From Actinobacteria bacterium HGW-Actinobacteria-2 (GTDB lineage Bacteria; Actinomycetota; Actinomycetes; Propionibacteriales; Propionibacteriaceae): DNA of 63,456 bases. Position 1 is the stretch's first letter. The number at the start of each line of letters is the position of its first letter. The DNA is taken from positions 1-63,456 of the forward strand of contig PHEY01000010.1 in the NCBI GenBank assembly GCA_002841335.1, given 5' to 3'. The notes under the pieces are model-generated. The model was not told the DNA's origin. It did not search any database and was given only the letters and a program-made list of their open reading frames with translations. Shown here one piece after another: positions 35,216 through 44,434 of this stretch. The translations under genes were made by a program, and so were the position numbers.

Positions 35216-36775
35216 ATGTCTTCCACCCCCCGTCGGGGCCGTTTGGCTACCGCGATTGTCACTCTTCTGACCACTGTTGGCTTGCTCGTCGGCGCTGCGC
35301 CGACGCCCGCCCACGCAGCCGACACCGGCACATTGAGCGGAACGATCACCGACAGTCACGGACCGGTGGCCTACGCCACCGTGACCGCCTACGGCTCGAT
35401 CAACAATGGCACCTCGATTCTCACCGATGCCGACGGCACCTTCACCTTCAGTCTCGACTACGGCAGCTACCGAATCCTCGCCTCCGACCCCGCCCATCAC
35501 TTGATGAGCTGGATCGGTGGCACCGAGTACGGCAACGCGACCACCTACACCGTGAGCGCGACCCCCGTCACCGGGATCACCACCTCAATGGTTCGCCTCG
35601 CGACGATCAGTGGCACGATCCATCTTCCCGACGGCAGCCCGGCCTCCGGCGCCCAAGTGATCGCCTGGGCAAACGCCGGCACCAGCGGTGCCAGCAGCAC
35701 CACCGACGCGTCCGGGCACTACGACATCAGCGTGGGTCCCGGTTCCTTCCTGGTGCAGGCTCAAGTAGCCGGCAACTACCCGACCACCTTCTACAGCACC
35801 GACGGCAGCACCACGCAGCGGGGCCAGGGCACCACTTTCACCATCGGTGAGGACGCCAACCAGATCGTCGACATCACCTTGGCAACCGGCACCAGGTTCA
35901 CCGGCACGATCACCAGCGTTGGGTCCAAGCCCACCGGCAACGTGTCCGTGGTCGGCTGGCAGCAGGTCGGCAGCGGCTGGAACGCGGTCAGTCAAGGCAC
36001 CTACAACGCCAGCGACGGCACCTACGACCTGCTACTCGGTGCCGGCACCTACATCATCAGCTTCAACCAATCCGACGCCAGTCGATACACCGAGCAACGA
36101 GTAGTCGTCACCACCGGAGAGGCCGACCAGTCGCTCGATGCCGACTGTCTGCCGCTGTACGACACCGTCGCCACCCCCACCATCACCGGCACCGCTGCCG
36201 TGGGTTCCATCCTCATCGCCGACCCGGGTACCTGGAGTCCCGCCCCCGACAGCTTCGCCTATCAGTGGTTGCGCAACGGCACCGAGATTCCCGGCGCTGT
36301 GGCGTCCAACTACACGGTGAGCGCTGCAGATCAGGGCGCTCAGCTCGCGGTGATCGTGACCGCGATCAAGACCGGCTACTTCCACGACTACTACCAATCC
36401 AGCCCTACCGCCACGGTGCCCGTCGCGCCGACCCCCACGCCCACGCCGACCGCCACACCCACGCCCACGCCCACGCCAACCCCCACACCGACGCCAACCC
36501 CAGCGAAGAAGATCTCCGGCACCACCCCCAAGATCACCGGGTCGGCCAAGGTGGGCAAGTCGCTGAAGGTGAACCGCGGCACCTGGTCGCCGTCCGGACT
36601 GACCTACCGCTACCAGTGGTACCGCAATGGCAAGGCGATCAAGGCGGCCACCAAGTCCAGCTACAAGCTCACCAAGTCCGACAAGAGCAAGTACCTGACG
36701 GTCAAGGTCACCGCCAAGCGCACCGGCTACAAGACGTTGTCGCTGACGTCGAAGAAGACCACCAAGGTGCGCTGA
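35216..36775 (+). CDS. Secreted multidomain Ig-like/carboxypeptidase-regulatory-like protein
   Basis: A protein of 519 residues with a signal peptide (helix about 10-28, ending AHA). The first 310 residues form three or four carboxypeptidase-regulatory-like beta-sandwich modules (GTLSGTITDSHGPVAYATV; GTIHLPDGSPASGAQVIAW; RFTGTITSVGSKPTGNV). A repeat of about 80 residues (TPTITGTAAVGSILI...YQWLRNGTEI) follows. A linker of alternating Thr-Pro then leads to a second copy (PKITGSAKVGKSLKVNRGTW...YQWYRNGKAI). The second copy is very lysine-rich. ATG 35216 has AGAGGGGA upstream. It probably binds to the cell surface or a polymer. No catalytic motif is seen. Confidence 0.8.
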   Translation: MSSTPRRGRLATAIVTLLTTVGLLVGAAPTPAHAADTGTLSGTITDSHGPVAYATVTAYGSINNGTSILTDADGTFTFSLDYGSYRILASDPAHHLMSWIGGTEYGNATTYTVSATPVTGITTSMVRLATISGTIHLPDGSPASGAQVIAWANAGTSGASSTTDASGHYDISVGPGSFLVQAQVAGNYPTTFYSTDGSTTQRGQGTTFTIGEDANQIVDITLATGTRFTGTITSVGSKPTGNVSVVGWQQVGSGWNAVSQGTYNASDGTYDLLLGAGTYIISFNQSDASRYTEQRVVVTTGEADQSLDADCLPLYDTVATPTITGTAAVGSILIADPGTWSPAPDSFAYQWLRNGTEIPGAVASNYTVSAADQGAQLAVIVTAIKTGYFHDYYQSSPTATVPVAPTPTPTPTATPTPTPTPTPTPTPTPAKKISGTTPKITGSAKVGKSLKVNRGTWSPSGLTYRYQWYRNGKAIKAATKSSYKLTKSDKSKYLTVKVTAKRTGYKTLSLTSKKTTKVR

Positions 36776-36844
36776 GTTCGCGCTGCGCGTCCGACGGGCA
36801 TCCAGCAAGGCTCGTCGTGCGCGCAGCTGCCGGACAACCCCAAC

Positions 36845-36922
36845 TCGGCACGATCATGCCTATATCGGCTCTATCTGGCCCATCTTGATGCAAATCAGGA
36901 GCGAATCGGCACGATCATGCCT
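36845..36922. repeat. 17-bp direct repeat upstream of the MerR promoter
   Basis: TCGGCACGATCATGCCT occurs at 36845-36861 and again at 36906-36922, 61 bases apart. Each copy contains a near-palindrome GGCACGATCATGCC. The rest of 36776-36991 holds no gene. The repeat may bind a regulator or be a remnant of a duplicated palindromic element. Confidence 0.6.
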
Positions 36923-36954
36923 CCGGAGCTCTCGGAACCCGACGCCTCAACCCC

Positions 36955-36985
36955 TTGCGTTAGAGCGCACTCGAAGGCATAGCGT
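36955..36985 (+). promoter_or_regulatory. MerR-type promoter with 19-bp spacer and operator
   Basis: The -35 box TTGCGT (36955-36960) and -10 box TAGCGT (36980-36985) are 19 bp apart, the overlong spacer that MerR proteins correct by twisting DNA. Inside it lies the dyad TTAGAGCGCACTCGAA (36960-36975). The ATG of the MerR gene follows the -10 after six bases, so the transcript is leaderless. Confidence 0.75.
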
Positions 36986-36991
36986 CGCGGT

Positions 36992-37537
36992 ATGAGCGTT
37001 GAGCTGAGCACCATCGACGACCCGACGATCGCCACCGAGCCGGGCGCGTTGGGCGAGTTGATCGAGGAAGCCGTCCGTCGACTGGCGGCCGACCCGACCG
37101 CCGTCCCCACTGCGGAGGAGTTGCGCGCCGCGTCCACCATCCCCGAACTGCCGTACGCGCTCAGCATCGCCGAGACCGCGGAGTTCACCGGACTGAGCGC
37201 GCACACCCTGCGCTACTACGAGCGCATCGGCCTGCTGGACGTCCCCCGCGACCCCAGCGGCATCCGCGTCTTCGACGTGGCCAGCCTGCGTCGGGTGGTG
37301 TTCCTGGCGCGGATGCGCGCCTCGGGCATGCCGATCACCCAACTGCGCCGCTACGTCGAGCTCGTCGACGCCGACACCCTCGAATCACTGCCTGAGCGGC
37401 TGGCGATCATGCGCGAGCACCGCGAAGCCCTGCTTCGCCGCTTGGCCGAAACCCAGGTGGCCCTGGCCATCACCGACTACAAGATCGCCAGTTACGCCGC
37501 CGGCCCCACTCCTGACGACATTGAGGAACAGAAATGA
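36992..37537 (+). CDS. MerR-family regulator of the aldo/keto reductase operon
   Basis: A 181-residue regulator with about 55 residues ahead of the HTH, which is unusual; most MerR proteins begin with it. The winged helix is at about 57-90 (SIAETAEFTGLSAHTLRYYE) and is followed by the wing GIRVFDVASLRRV and a dimerisation helix ending near 160. No cysteine pair is present, so it is unlikely to be a metal or redox sensor of the SoxR type. The leaderless promoter has a 19-bp spacer. It is coupled to the reductase by an ATGA overlap. Confidence 0.9.
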   Translation: MSVELSTIDDPTIATEPGALGELIEEAVRRLAADPTAVPTAEELRAASTIPELPYALSIAETAEFTGLSAHTLRYYERIGLLDVPRDPSGIRVFDVASLRRVVFLARMRASGMPITQLRRYVELVDADTLESLPERLAIMREHREALLRRLAETQVALAITDYKIASYAAGPTPDDIEEQK

Positions 37538-38511
37538 CCATTCCCCGCCGCCGCATCGGCGACCTTGACGTGAGCACCCTCGGCTTGGGCTGCATGGGTA
37601 TGAGCCCGGTCTACGGCCGCATCGACGTCGACGAAGCCATCGCCACGATTCACCACGCCCTGGACATCGGTGTGAACCTGTTCGACACCGCCGACATGTA
37701 CGGCAACGGCGGCAACGAAAAGCTGGTCGGCAAGGCTTTGCGCGCCCGGCGCGACGAAGCCGTCATCGCCACCAAGTTCGGCATTCTGACCATGCCCGGT
37801 GTCGGTCTGCCGCGCGGGTTGGACGCCCGTCCCGAGCGGGTCGCGCGCTGCGTGGACGCCTCACTGTCCCGACTGGGCATCGAGGTCATCGACCTGTACT
37901 ACCTGCACCGGGTCGACCCGAAGGTGCCGGTGGAGGAGACCATCGGCGCGATGGCCGAGTTGGTCGCGGCCGGCAAGGTGCGCAACCTCGGCATCTCGGA
38001 GGCCACCGGCGATCAACTGCGCCGCGCCCACGCCGTCCACCCGATCGCTGCCCTGCAGAGCGAATGGTCGATCTTCACCCGCGATCTCGAAGCCGACACC
38101 CTCCCCGTCGCCCGGGAGCTGGGCGTGACCGTGGTCCCCTACAGCCCGTTGGGACGCGGGATGCTCACCGGCGACGCCGCGTCCACCCGCAAGCTGGGCA
38201 TCATCGACTTCCGCCGCACCCTGCCGCGCTGGCGCGGTGACAACCTCGACCACAACCTGGCGCTGGTCGAACGCATCCGCGAACTCGCCACTCAGCAGGA
38301 CGCCACCGCGGGCCAGATCGCGCTTGCCTGGCTGCTCAACCAAGGCGAGGACGTGGTACCGATTCCCGGCACCAAGCGCCGCCGCTGGCTGGAGGAGAAC
38401 GTGGCCGCGACCGAGGTCCACCTCGATGCCGCCACGGTCGTCGAGCTCAACGCGATGACTGCCGCCGGCACCCGCTATGCCGAAGGCACCGCGAGCGGCA
38501 TTCCGTCCTGA
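37534..38511 (+). CDS. Aldo/keto reductase
   Basis: A 325-residue NADPH-dependent (beta/alpha)8-barrel oxidoreductase of the AKR13-like type. The expected tetrad is visible as Asp in DTADMYGNG, Tyr in the same motif, Lys in VIATKFG, and His in YLHRVDP. The cofactor-binding end is IPGTKRRRWLEENV. The start overlaps the MerR gene, making a two-gene operon found widely, in which the regulator responds to a toxic aldehyde or drug. Substrate not defined. Confidence 0.93.
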   Translation: MTIPRRRIGDLDVSTLGLGCMGMSPVYGRIDVDEAIATIHHALDIGVNLFDTADMYGNGGNEKLVGKALRARRDEAVIATKFGILTMPGVGLPRGLDARPERVARCVDASLSRLGIEVIDLYYLHRVDPKVPVEETIGAMAELVAAGKVRNLGISEATGDQLRRAHAVHPIAALQSEWSIFTRDLEADTLPVARELGVTVVPYSPLGRGMLTGDAASTRKLGIIDFRRTLPRWRGDNLDHNLALVERIRELATQQDATAGQIALAWLLNQGEDVVPIPGTKRRRWLEENVAATEVHLDAATVVELNAMTAAGTRYAEGTASGIPS

Positions 38512-38514
38512 CCG

Positions 38515-39276
38515 CTACCAGCGGCCCATCGCCTGCAACACCTGCTCGGTGCCCCCGGGCAGATGCTCGTCGAGGACTGCCAGTCCGCGCTCGGTGCTGG
38601 CGCCGGGGTGGGCCACCCGGTGAATCACCTCGGCGGCGTCGATGCCCTCATCGCGCTGCAAAGCGATGGTGCCGGTGACGGTCTGCCAGACCATCTCCCG
38701 GCACAGATCACGGTCGAAGCCGTTGCGGTCGGCAACGGCGTCGGCCCAGGTCTGCATCGCGTGGGCGTAGAGGGCGGGGCCGTTGCTGGCCAAGGCGCAG
38801 TAGAAGTCGATCTCGTCGGCACCCACTTCGTAGACCGCACCGCACGCGGCCAGGGGTGCCAGGACGGACGTCCGCTGAGGCTCGGGGACGTCGCCGACCC
38901 AGGTCAGCAAGGTCACGCCCTGACCCGTGGACAGGTTCACGTTCGGATAGGTCTCGGCCCAGGTCGGGACGAACGCACCGAGGTCGGCGTTGGTGGTGCT
39001 GGCTACCACCAGCGGCCGGCGGCGGGCCACCACTTCGGCGTTCTCGCCCAACACCTGTCGCGCCGCAGCGGCGGTCATCCACAAGAAGACCACGTCGCAC
39101 CGCTCGAAGACGGCGGCGGCGGTGTCGGCCAGCTCCACCCCGGGAGCTTCGGCGATCACCTGCTGCGCAGCGGACGGCGTCCGGTTGTAGGCGATCACGT
39201 CCGGGACCTGCGCCCGGCTCAGCCCGCGCGCCAACGCGCCACCCAAACGTCCCAGCCCGATGATTCCGATAGCCAT
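38515..39276 (-). CDS. Rossmann-fold dehydrogenase, pyrroline-5-carboxylate reductase-like
   Basis: A 253-residue protein starting MAIGIIGLGRLGGALARGL, a dinucleotide-binding motif, followed by YNRTPS, which suggests NADP preference. The C-terminal helical part contains GNGPAL-like SNGPALYAHAM and MVWQTVTGTIAL and ends HPGASTERGLAVL, as in ProC-like and DUF2520-like dehydrogenases that dimerise through this region. A proC role is possible but not certain; the sequence is shorter and more divergent than typical ProC. ATG 39276 is placed eight bases after TAGACT on the minus strand. It is convergent with the aldo/keto reductase, three bases apart. Confidence 0.75.
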   Translation of the reverse strand: MAIGIIGLGRLGGALARGLSRAQVPDVIAYNRTPSAAQQVIAEAPGVELADTAAAVFERCDVVFLWMTAAAARQVLGENAEVVARRRPLVVASTTNADLGAFVPTWAETYPNVNLSTGQGVTLLTWVGDVPEPQRTSVLAPLAACGAVYEVGADEIDFYCALASNGPALYAHAMQTWADAVADRNGFDRDLCREMVWQTVTGTIALQRDEGIDAAEVIHRVAHPGASTERGLAVLDEHLPGGTEQVLQAMGRW

Positions 39277-39376
39277 GGGACCGGAGTCTAGGCTGACCAG
39301 CCCTGTGCCCGGCCGACGACCAGGGGCGATAAAGAAATCCCGCGCTCCTGCCCGCCGGGTCCGCCGGGGGTCGAGA

Positions 39377-41080
39377 ATGGCTGCCATGCGGACCCCTCGA
39401 TATCTCGCCGCAGTCGCCACTGCCACCGCGGTCGCCCTGCTGACCACGCCTTCTGCCCCCGCCTCGGCGGCCCCCGCCCGTCCGGACGGGCCCGGGTTCG
39501 GCAGGGTCCTACCGGCCAAGACCACCAAGATCTCCCTCAGCGTGGACGCCGCCGCCGGCCGGCACGCGATCAGCCCGCTGATCTACGGGGTGAACTACGC
39601 CGCCCAGACCAGCGGTTTGGACAAGCAGTTCACCGTCCCGATCGACCGGTGGGGTGGCAACTCCACGTCGCGCTACAACTACACCAACGACACCTACAAC
39701 ACCGGTCAGGACTGGTACTGGGAGAACATCGTCGCCGGCCCCGGCGATCGACTCACCGACTTCGTCAACACCGACCGCGCCCGCCGATCGGCCAGCCTGG
39801 TGACCGTGCCGATGATCGGCTGGGTAGCCAAGAACTCCCCCAGCGAGCATCCCTTCACCTGCGCCTTCCCCAAGTCAGCCTTCCCGAATCAGGACAGCTT
39901 CGATCCGTGGGACGACGGCTGCGGCAATGGCACCACCAACAACTACAACAATCAGCTGACCACCACTCCGCAGCGCACTTCGATCGAGGTCGACGCCTCC
40001 TTCGGCGGCTCGATGGTCTCCTGGTTGGTCTCCCGCTACGGCACCGCCGCCAACGGCGGGGTGGGCTTCTACTCCCTCGACAACGAGCCGGTGCTGTGGA
40101 ACTCCACCCACCGCGACGTCCACCCCGACCCGCTCACCGCCGACGAGCTGTGGACCAAGTCGCACGCCACCGCCGCGGCCATCAAGACCGCCGACCCGTC
40201 CGCGGCGGTGGTCGGCCCGGCCGACTGGGGCTGGTGCGCCTACTACTTCTCCGCTGCCGACGACTGCGGGCAATCCACCGCCGACCGGGACGCCCACGGC
40301 GGCCTGCCGCTGGGCGCGTGGTACCTGCAGCAGTTCGCCGCCGCGCAGCGCAGCGGCGGCACCCGGCTGCTGGACTACTTCGACGAACACTTCTACCCGC
40401 AAGCCAAGGGGGTGGCGCTGACCACGGCGGGCAGTTCGGCCACCCGGGCGCTGCGGCTTCGCTCGACCCGGGCACTGTGGGATCCCAGCTATGTCGACGA
40501 GTCCTGGATCAGCGACGCCAACGGACGCAAGCCGCTGGCCTGGATCCGCACCATGAAGGCCTGGACCGCCCAGTACTACCCGGGCACCAAAACCGCGATC
40601 ACCGAGTACAACTTCGGCGGCCTGGAGTCGATGAACGGCGCACTGACCCAGGCCGACGTCCTGGGCATCTTCGGACGCGAAGGTCTCGATCTGGCCACCT
40701 TGTGGGGGCCGGGGAAGGCGACCGAGCCCTGGGCCTACGCCTTCAAGATCTACCGCAACTACAACGGCCACGGCGCCACCTTCGGCGACACCTCGGTGAA
40801 GGCCACCACCGGCAACCAGGGCAAGCTGGCGATCTATGCCGCCACCAAGTCCAGCAGCGGTGCGCTGACGGTGATGATCATCAACAAGACCGGCTCGACG
40901 ATCAGCTCCACCCTCAGCCTGAAGCACTTCTCGCCGAAGTCGAAGGCCACGGTCTACCGCTACTCCTCGGCGAGCAAGACCAAGATCGTGAAGAAGTCGT
41001 CGCTGAAGGTGAAGTCCAAGAAGATCAAGACCAGCTACCCCGGCTCATCGATCACCTTGCTGGTCATCGGCAAGCGCTGA
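39377..41080 (+). CDS. Secreted glycoside hydrolase, GH44 type
   Basis: A 567-residue secreted enzyme with a signal peptide (about 8-33, ending SAAPA). The GH44 barrel is marked by LIYGVNYA, RWGGNSTSRYNY, the acid/base glutamate in YSLDNEPVLW (near residue 237) and the nucleophile in AITEYNFGG (near 409). GH44 enzymes cleave beta-1,4-glucans or xyloglucan. The C-terminal beta-sandwich ends in about 45 residues rich in Lys and Ser (SKTKIVKKSSLKVKSKK). ATG 39377 with GGGGG seven bases upstream is preferred; ATG 39386 is possible. Neighbouring genes also encode secreted proteins with lysine-rich segments. Confidence 0.9.
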   Translation: MAAMRTPRYLAAVATATAVALLTTPSAPASAAPARPDGPGFGRVLPAKTTKISLSVDAAAGRHAISPLIYGVNYAAQTSGLDKQFTVPIDRWGGNSTSRYNYTNDTYNTGQDWYWENIVAGPGDRLTDFVNTDRARRSASLVTVPMIGWVAKNSPSEHPFTCAFPKSAFPNQDSFDPWDDGCGNGTTNNYNNQLTTTPQRTSIEVDASFGGSMVSWLVSRYGTAANGGVGFYSLDNEPVLWNSTHRDVHPDPLTADELWTKSHATAAAIKTADPSAAVVGPADWGWCAYYFSAADDCGQSTADRDAHGGLPLGAWYLQQFAAAQRSGGTRLLDYFDEHFYPQAKGVALTTAGSSATRALRLRSTRALWDPSYVDESWISDANGRKPLAWIRTMKAWTAQYYPGTKTAITEYNFGGLESMNGALTQADVLGIFGREGLDLATLWGPGKATEPWAYAFKIYRNYNGHGATFGDTSVKATTGNQGKLAIYAATKSSSGALTVMIINKTGSTISSTLSLKHFSPKSKATVYRYSSASKTKIVKKSSLKVKSKKIKTSYPGSSITLLVIGKR

Positions 41081-41182
41081 GTTCGGCGAGGTCGTAGATG
41101 ACGGCGACTCACCTGAACGCGGTCACATCGAGGTGCATCACACCACCTCCCGAGCCCGGCCTCACCTGTACCTAGCCTGCAG

Positions 41183-41203
41183 GCCTGCCACGAGCTGGCA
41201 GGC
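41183..41203. terminator. Hairpin between the GH44 and GH25 genes
   Basis: GCCTGCCA and TGGCAGGC form an eight-bp stem with a five-base loop, about 100 bases after the GH44 stop. There is no T-run, so termination is possible but not shown. The rest of the gap has no gene. Confidence 0.45.
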
Positions 41204-41287
41204 TCCCCTCTGGTCGCAACGAGAGAACCGCGTACGATGAAACGAAATGCCGCGATCCGGCATCGTCGACTTCAGGGAGTCCGCCCC

Positions 41288-42580
41288 ATGAATCACGCCC
41301 GCTCAGCTGTTCGCCTGGCCGTCGCCACCGCCTCAATCGCCCTTGCGGTGAGCAGTTTGGGATGGGTGCCGGCCGCGTCCGCCAGTGCGACGGCGGCCCC
41401 GCAGATCGGTGCGATCGGCGCGCTGCCGATGGTGAAGAAGGTCAAGACCAAGATCACCAAGCAGCCGAAGTCGGCCACCATCGGACGCTACGGAACCCGC
41501 ACCAGCGCGACCTTCACCGTCAAGGCGAAGGGCACGAAGCTGCGCTACCGCTGGCAGTACCAGCTCACCGGCACCACCACCTGGACGTCGATCGCGCGCG
41601 CGACCAAGAAGTCCTACAAGGCCAAGGCCGCCGACTGGTCCGCCGGCGCGAAGTTCCGGGTGGTGGTGAAGGGCAAGAAGGGCACAGCCAAGTCGAAGGC
41701 TGCGACCCTCACCGTGCTCTACCCCACCAACACTCCGGCCGCCGACGCGATGGCCCAGTTCGGCCTGACCGGCATCACCCAGGGCATCGACCTGTCGGCT
41801 TGGCAGTACGGCATCTCGATGCCGTCGATCACGTCGTGGGTGGGCGGCGACGGCTTCGTGATGCTGCGCAACGGCAGCGGCTCGCGTCCGATCAACACCA
41901 GCTTCGTCAATCCGTGCACCAAGGCCAACACCACCACCGGCAGCACCCCGATCACCAAGGATTGCGCCTACGCTGGCCTGGCCGACGCCACCACCAATGC
42001 CGGACGCAGGCTGGGCCACTACTGGTTCAACGGCTGGATCGCCCCCATGGACTCCACTCCGGCCCAGTCCTTCGCCGGTGGCTACACCCCTGAACAATCC
42101 GCCACCCAGTTCGTCACCTGGCTGTTGTCGGACGGCAACTACACCACCGCCAGCACCGACCCGCTGGTGCTCGACATCGAGTCCGGCAGCGCGTGGACCA
42201 AGACGATCGACGGCAAGACCAAGACCCTGAAGCTGCGGGCGTGGACCTCGCCGGAAGCGCTGGCGTTCCTCAACACCGTGCGCCAACAGCTCACCAGCCA
42301 GGGCTACCACGCCAACCTGTACGTCTACATGGGTGCCAACAACGCTTCGTCGATGTCGAACGGCACCTACGTGTGGACTGACGTGGCCGCGATCACCCGG
42401 CTCTGGGTCGCCTCGTGGGGCACCGACAACGGCCGCATCCCCACCGCGTTGCCGAAGACCGGCCCGTGGCCGACCTGGTCGATCTGGCAGTACACCGACA
42501 ACGCTCGGGTGGCCGGCACCGGTGTGGGCGGCCTCGACGCCGACATCGCCCAGGCCGACGCCTGGACGCCGAAGAGCTAG
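41288..42580 (+). CDS. Secreted GH25 lysozyme-like protein with Ig-like domain
   Basis: A 430-residue protein with a signal peptide (helix 8-27, ending ASASA), a Lys-rich Ig-like domain (about 45-150, [14 protein letters not shown] to [12 protein letters not shown]) and a GH25 muramidase-like domain. The expected acidic residues are in GIDLSAWQ (near 168) and LVLDIESG (near 296). WVASWG and SIWQYTD complete the fold pattern. GH25 enzymes cut the glycan of peptidoglycan. ATG 41288 has AGGGAG eight bases upstream; an upstream ATG at 41237 would lengthen the signal peptide. Its stop overlaps the stop of the convergent gene inside CTAG. Confidence 0.85.
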   Translation: MNHARSAVRLAVATASIALAVSSLGWVPAASASATAAPQIGAIGALPMVKKVKTKITKQPKSATIGRYGTRTSATFTVKAKGTKLRYRWQYQLTGTTTWTSIARATKKSYKAKAADWSAGAKFRVVVKGKKGTAKSKAATLTVLYPTNTPAADAMAQFGLTGITQGIDLSAWQYGISMPSITSWVGGDGFVMLRNGSGSRPINTSFVNPCTKANTTTGSTPITKDCAYAGLADATTNAGRRLGHYWFNGWIAPMDSTPAQSFAGGYTPEQSATQFVTWLLSDGNYTTASTDPLVLDIESGSAWTKTIDGKTKTLKLRAWTSPEALAFLNTVRQQLTSQGYHANLYVYMGANNASSMSNGTYVWTDVAAITRLWVASWGTDNGRIPTALPKTGPWPTWSIWQYTDNARVAGTGVGGLDADIAQADAWTPKS

Positions 42581-42873
42581 GACGACGCCAGCCGGTCCTC
42601 GACCCGGCGCACCTTGGCGTCGATCTCACCGGTGTGACCTGGACGGATGTCCGCCTTCAGCACCAGGCTGACTCGTCCGGCGTGAGCACCGACGGCTTCG
42701 GTCGCGCGCTTGACCACGTCCATCACCTCGTCCCACTCCCCTTCGATGGTGGTGAACATCGAGTCGGTGCGGTTCGGCAATCCCGACTCGCGCACGATGC
42801 GCACGGCGTCGGCGACCGCGTCGGCGACGGATTCGGAAGCGCCCAGCGGGGCGACGGAGAAAGCAACGAGCAT
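42577..42873 (-). CDS. MTH1187/YqgV-family thiamine-binding-type protein
   Basis: A 98-residue ferredoxin-like alpha/beta protein beginning [11 protein letters not shown] and containing [20 protein letters not shown], the pattern of the MTH1187 (UPF0045) family. Members form tetramers and bind thiamine or related small molecules; their role is not well defined. ATG 42873 gives the family's normal N-terminus. The stop codon (TAG on the minus strand) shares CTAG with the convergent lysozyme-like gene. Confidence 0.85.
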   Translation of the reverse strand: MLVAFSVAPLGASESVADAVADAVRIVRESGLPNRTDSMFTTIEGEWDEVMDVVKRATEAVGAHAGRVSLVLKADIRPGHTGEIDAKVRRVEDRLASS

Positions 42874-42959
42874 CCATAAAGAATGCCTGCCGATTGCTCC
42901 CAAGGACAGCCGCTGGTTGAATCGCAACCCGGGGGCGTTCGCAATTGAGGGGATTCAGC

Positions 42960-44303
42960 GTGCGGTTGATCGCAGTGGTGCGTGCATTATTGGCAGCGAT
43001 TCTGCTTGCCACCACACTAAACGCGGTCACCGGGTCGCCGGCGCACGCGGTGGCCAAAGCCAAGGTGTCCACGGTGTCACCGAAGACCGGGTCGACCAAG
43101 GGTGGCACCACTGTCACCATCACCGGCAGCGGATTCACCAAGGTCAAGAAGGTCACCGTCGGCGGCGTCAAGGCCACCAAGGTGAAGGTGCTGTCGAGTA
43201 AGAAGCTGCGGTTCCGCACCCCGGCACACGCCGCCGGGAAGGTGACCATCACCATCACCACCGCCAAGGGCAAGATCACCAAGAGATCCGCCTTCACCTA
43301 CAAGACCCCCGCCAAGACCGTCATCCCGCCTGCGACACCGCCGGCAACCCCGCCTGTCGCGCCCCCGGTCAACACCCTGCCGGCGTCCGGCCCGATCACC
43401 GCGACCAGCGGGCAGAAGATCACCGGCCTGCACATCACCAGCACCAGCGGACCGTGCGTGAAGGTCGCCCCCGGCGCCACCGACGTCACGATCACCGGCA
43501 ACGAGATCGGCCCCTGCGGCAGTGGGGTGGACGACGTCGGCGTCCTCGTCCAAGCCCGGGCCAGCCGGGTGACGATCAGCAACAACGCCATCCATAACGT
43601 CGCCTCGGGCGCGTTGATGGCCGATGCCTACAACCCGCTGGTGTTCAGCTACAACACCGTGTGGGACGTACGCGGCCCGTTCCCGCGCGGCCAGATGGTG
43701 CAGTTCGCTGGAGTGAGCGGTGATGCGGGGCAGTCGAAGATCATCGGAAACGTCTCCGACAAGCAGCGGTCCACCATCGCCACCACTTATGAGGATCACA
43801 TCAATCTCTACAAGACCTCGGGCAGTCAGGCGCACCCGATCCTGATCGCCTGCAACAAGCTCCGCGGCAGCGCCACGGCGAACGACAAGACCACCGGCGA
43901 GGACACGTCCAACGGCTCCGGCATCATGGTGGGCGACAACGGTGGCGCCTGGGCTGAGATTCGCAACAACGTGGTCGTCTACACCCCCAACACCGGCATC
44001 GGCATTGCTGGCGGCGATCACCTGACCGTCGCCGACAACCTGATCTACAACCGCGGAACCGCAGCGGGAAGCATGACCCAGGAGGCTGTGACGGTCTTTC
44101 CGTTCCTGGGCTACCAGCCCACCAATGTCGTGGTCACCGGCAACCGCGGCACCTCGCGCGCGTGGAAGCACGGCAGCACCGGTCAGGTCGTGGACAGCTA
44201 TTGGGCCGACCCGTCGGTCACGGGGGTGACGCTCTCGGGCAACAACTTCAATGACGGCAGCCTCACCGCCGACATCTGGAACACCGCACCCGCCTGTCCC
44301 TAG
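42960..44303 (+). CDS. Secreted IPT/TIG plus right-handed beta-helix protein
   Basis: A protein of 447 residues with a signal peptide (ending AHA near residue 30), one IPT/TIG domain (VSTVSPKTGSTKGGTTVTITG to FTYKT, about 34-115, very rich in Lys), a Pro-rich linker (PPATPPATPPVAPP) and a parallel beta-helix of about 300 residues. The helix has repeated N-rich turns (ITGNEIG, ISNNAIH, IRNNVVV, VADNLIYN, VVTGNRG) as in pectate-lyase-like carbohydrate enzymes. GTG 42960 is preferred because GAGGGGA lies six bases upstream; TTG 42945 is in frame. No catalytic residues can be assigned. Confidence 0.8.
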   Translation: MRLIAVVRALLAAILLATTLNAVTGSPAHAVAKAKVSTVSPKTGSTKGGTTVTITGSGFTKVKKVTVGGVKATKVKVLSSKKLRFRTPAHAAGKVTITITTAKGKITKRSAFTYKTPAKTVIPPATPPATPPVAPPVNTLPASGPITATSGQKITGLHITSTSGPCVKVAPGATDVTITGNEIGPCGSGVDDVGVLVQARASRVTISNNAIHNVASGALMADAYNPLVFSYNTVWDVRGPFPRGQMVQFAGVSGDAGQSKIIGNVSDKQRSTIATTYEDHINLYKTSGSQAHPILIACNKLRGSATANDKTTGEDTSNGSGIMVGDNGGAWAEIRNNVVVYTPNTGIGIAGGDHLTVADNLIYNRGTAAGSMTQEAVTVFPFLGYQPTNVVVTGNRGTSRAWKHGSTGQVVDSYWADPSVTGVTLSGNNFNDGSLTADIWNTAPACP

Positions 44304-44434
44304 GGCCGAGCCGCTGAGGCAATTCGCCAGGTGAGCAATTGTCGTAGACCGGTCTCACCCACTGCGACCGGCGCCGCACGGGGCAGGCAAGCGGCGCTAG
44401 CGTGGCGGTGAAGTCACCACAGGAGGAAATGCCG

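Noticed and set aside
36430-36507. ACGCCC/ACCCC repeats as a possible satellite
   Set aside because: They encode the Thr-Pro linker of the secreted Ig-like protein; the repetition follows from the protein.
39260-39376. Extension of the GH44 gene to an upstream ATG
   Set aside because: It would overlap the divergent dehydrogenase start and put 39 Arg-rich residues before the signal peptide.
41081-41287. Search for a gene in the gap before the GH25-like gene
   Set aside because: No frame with coding-like codon use; only one hairpin and promoter-like bases.
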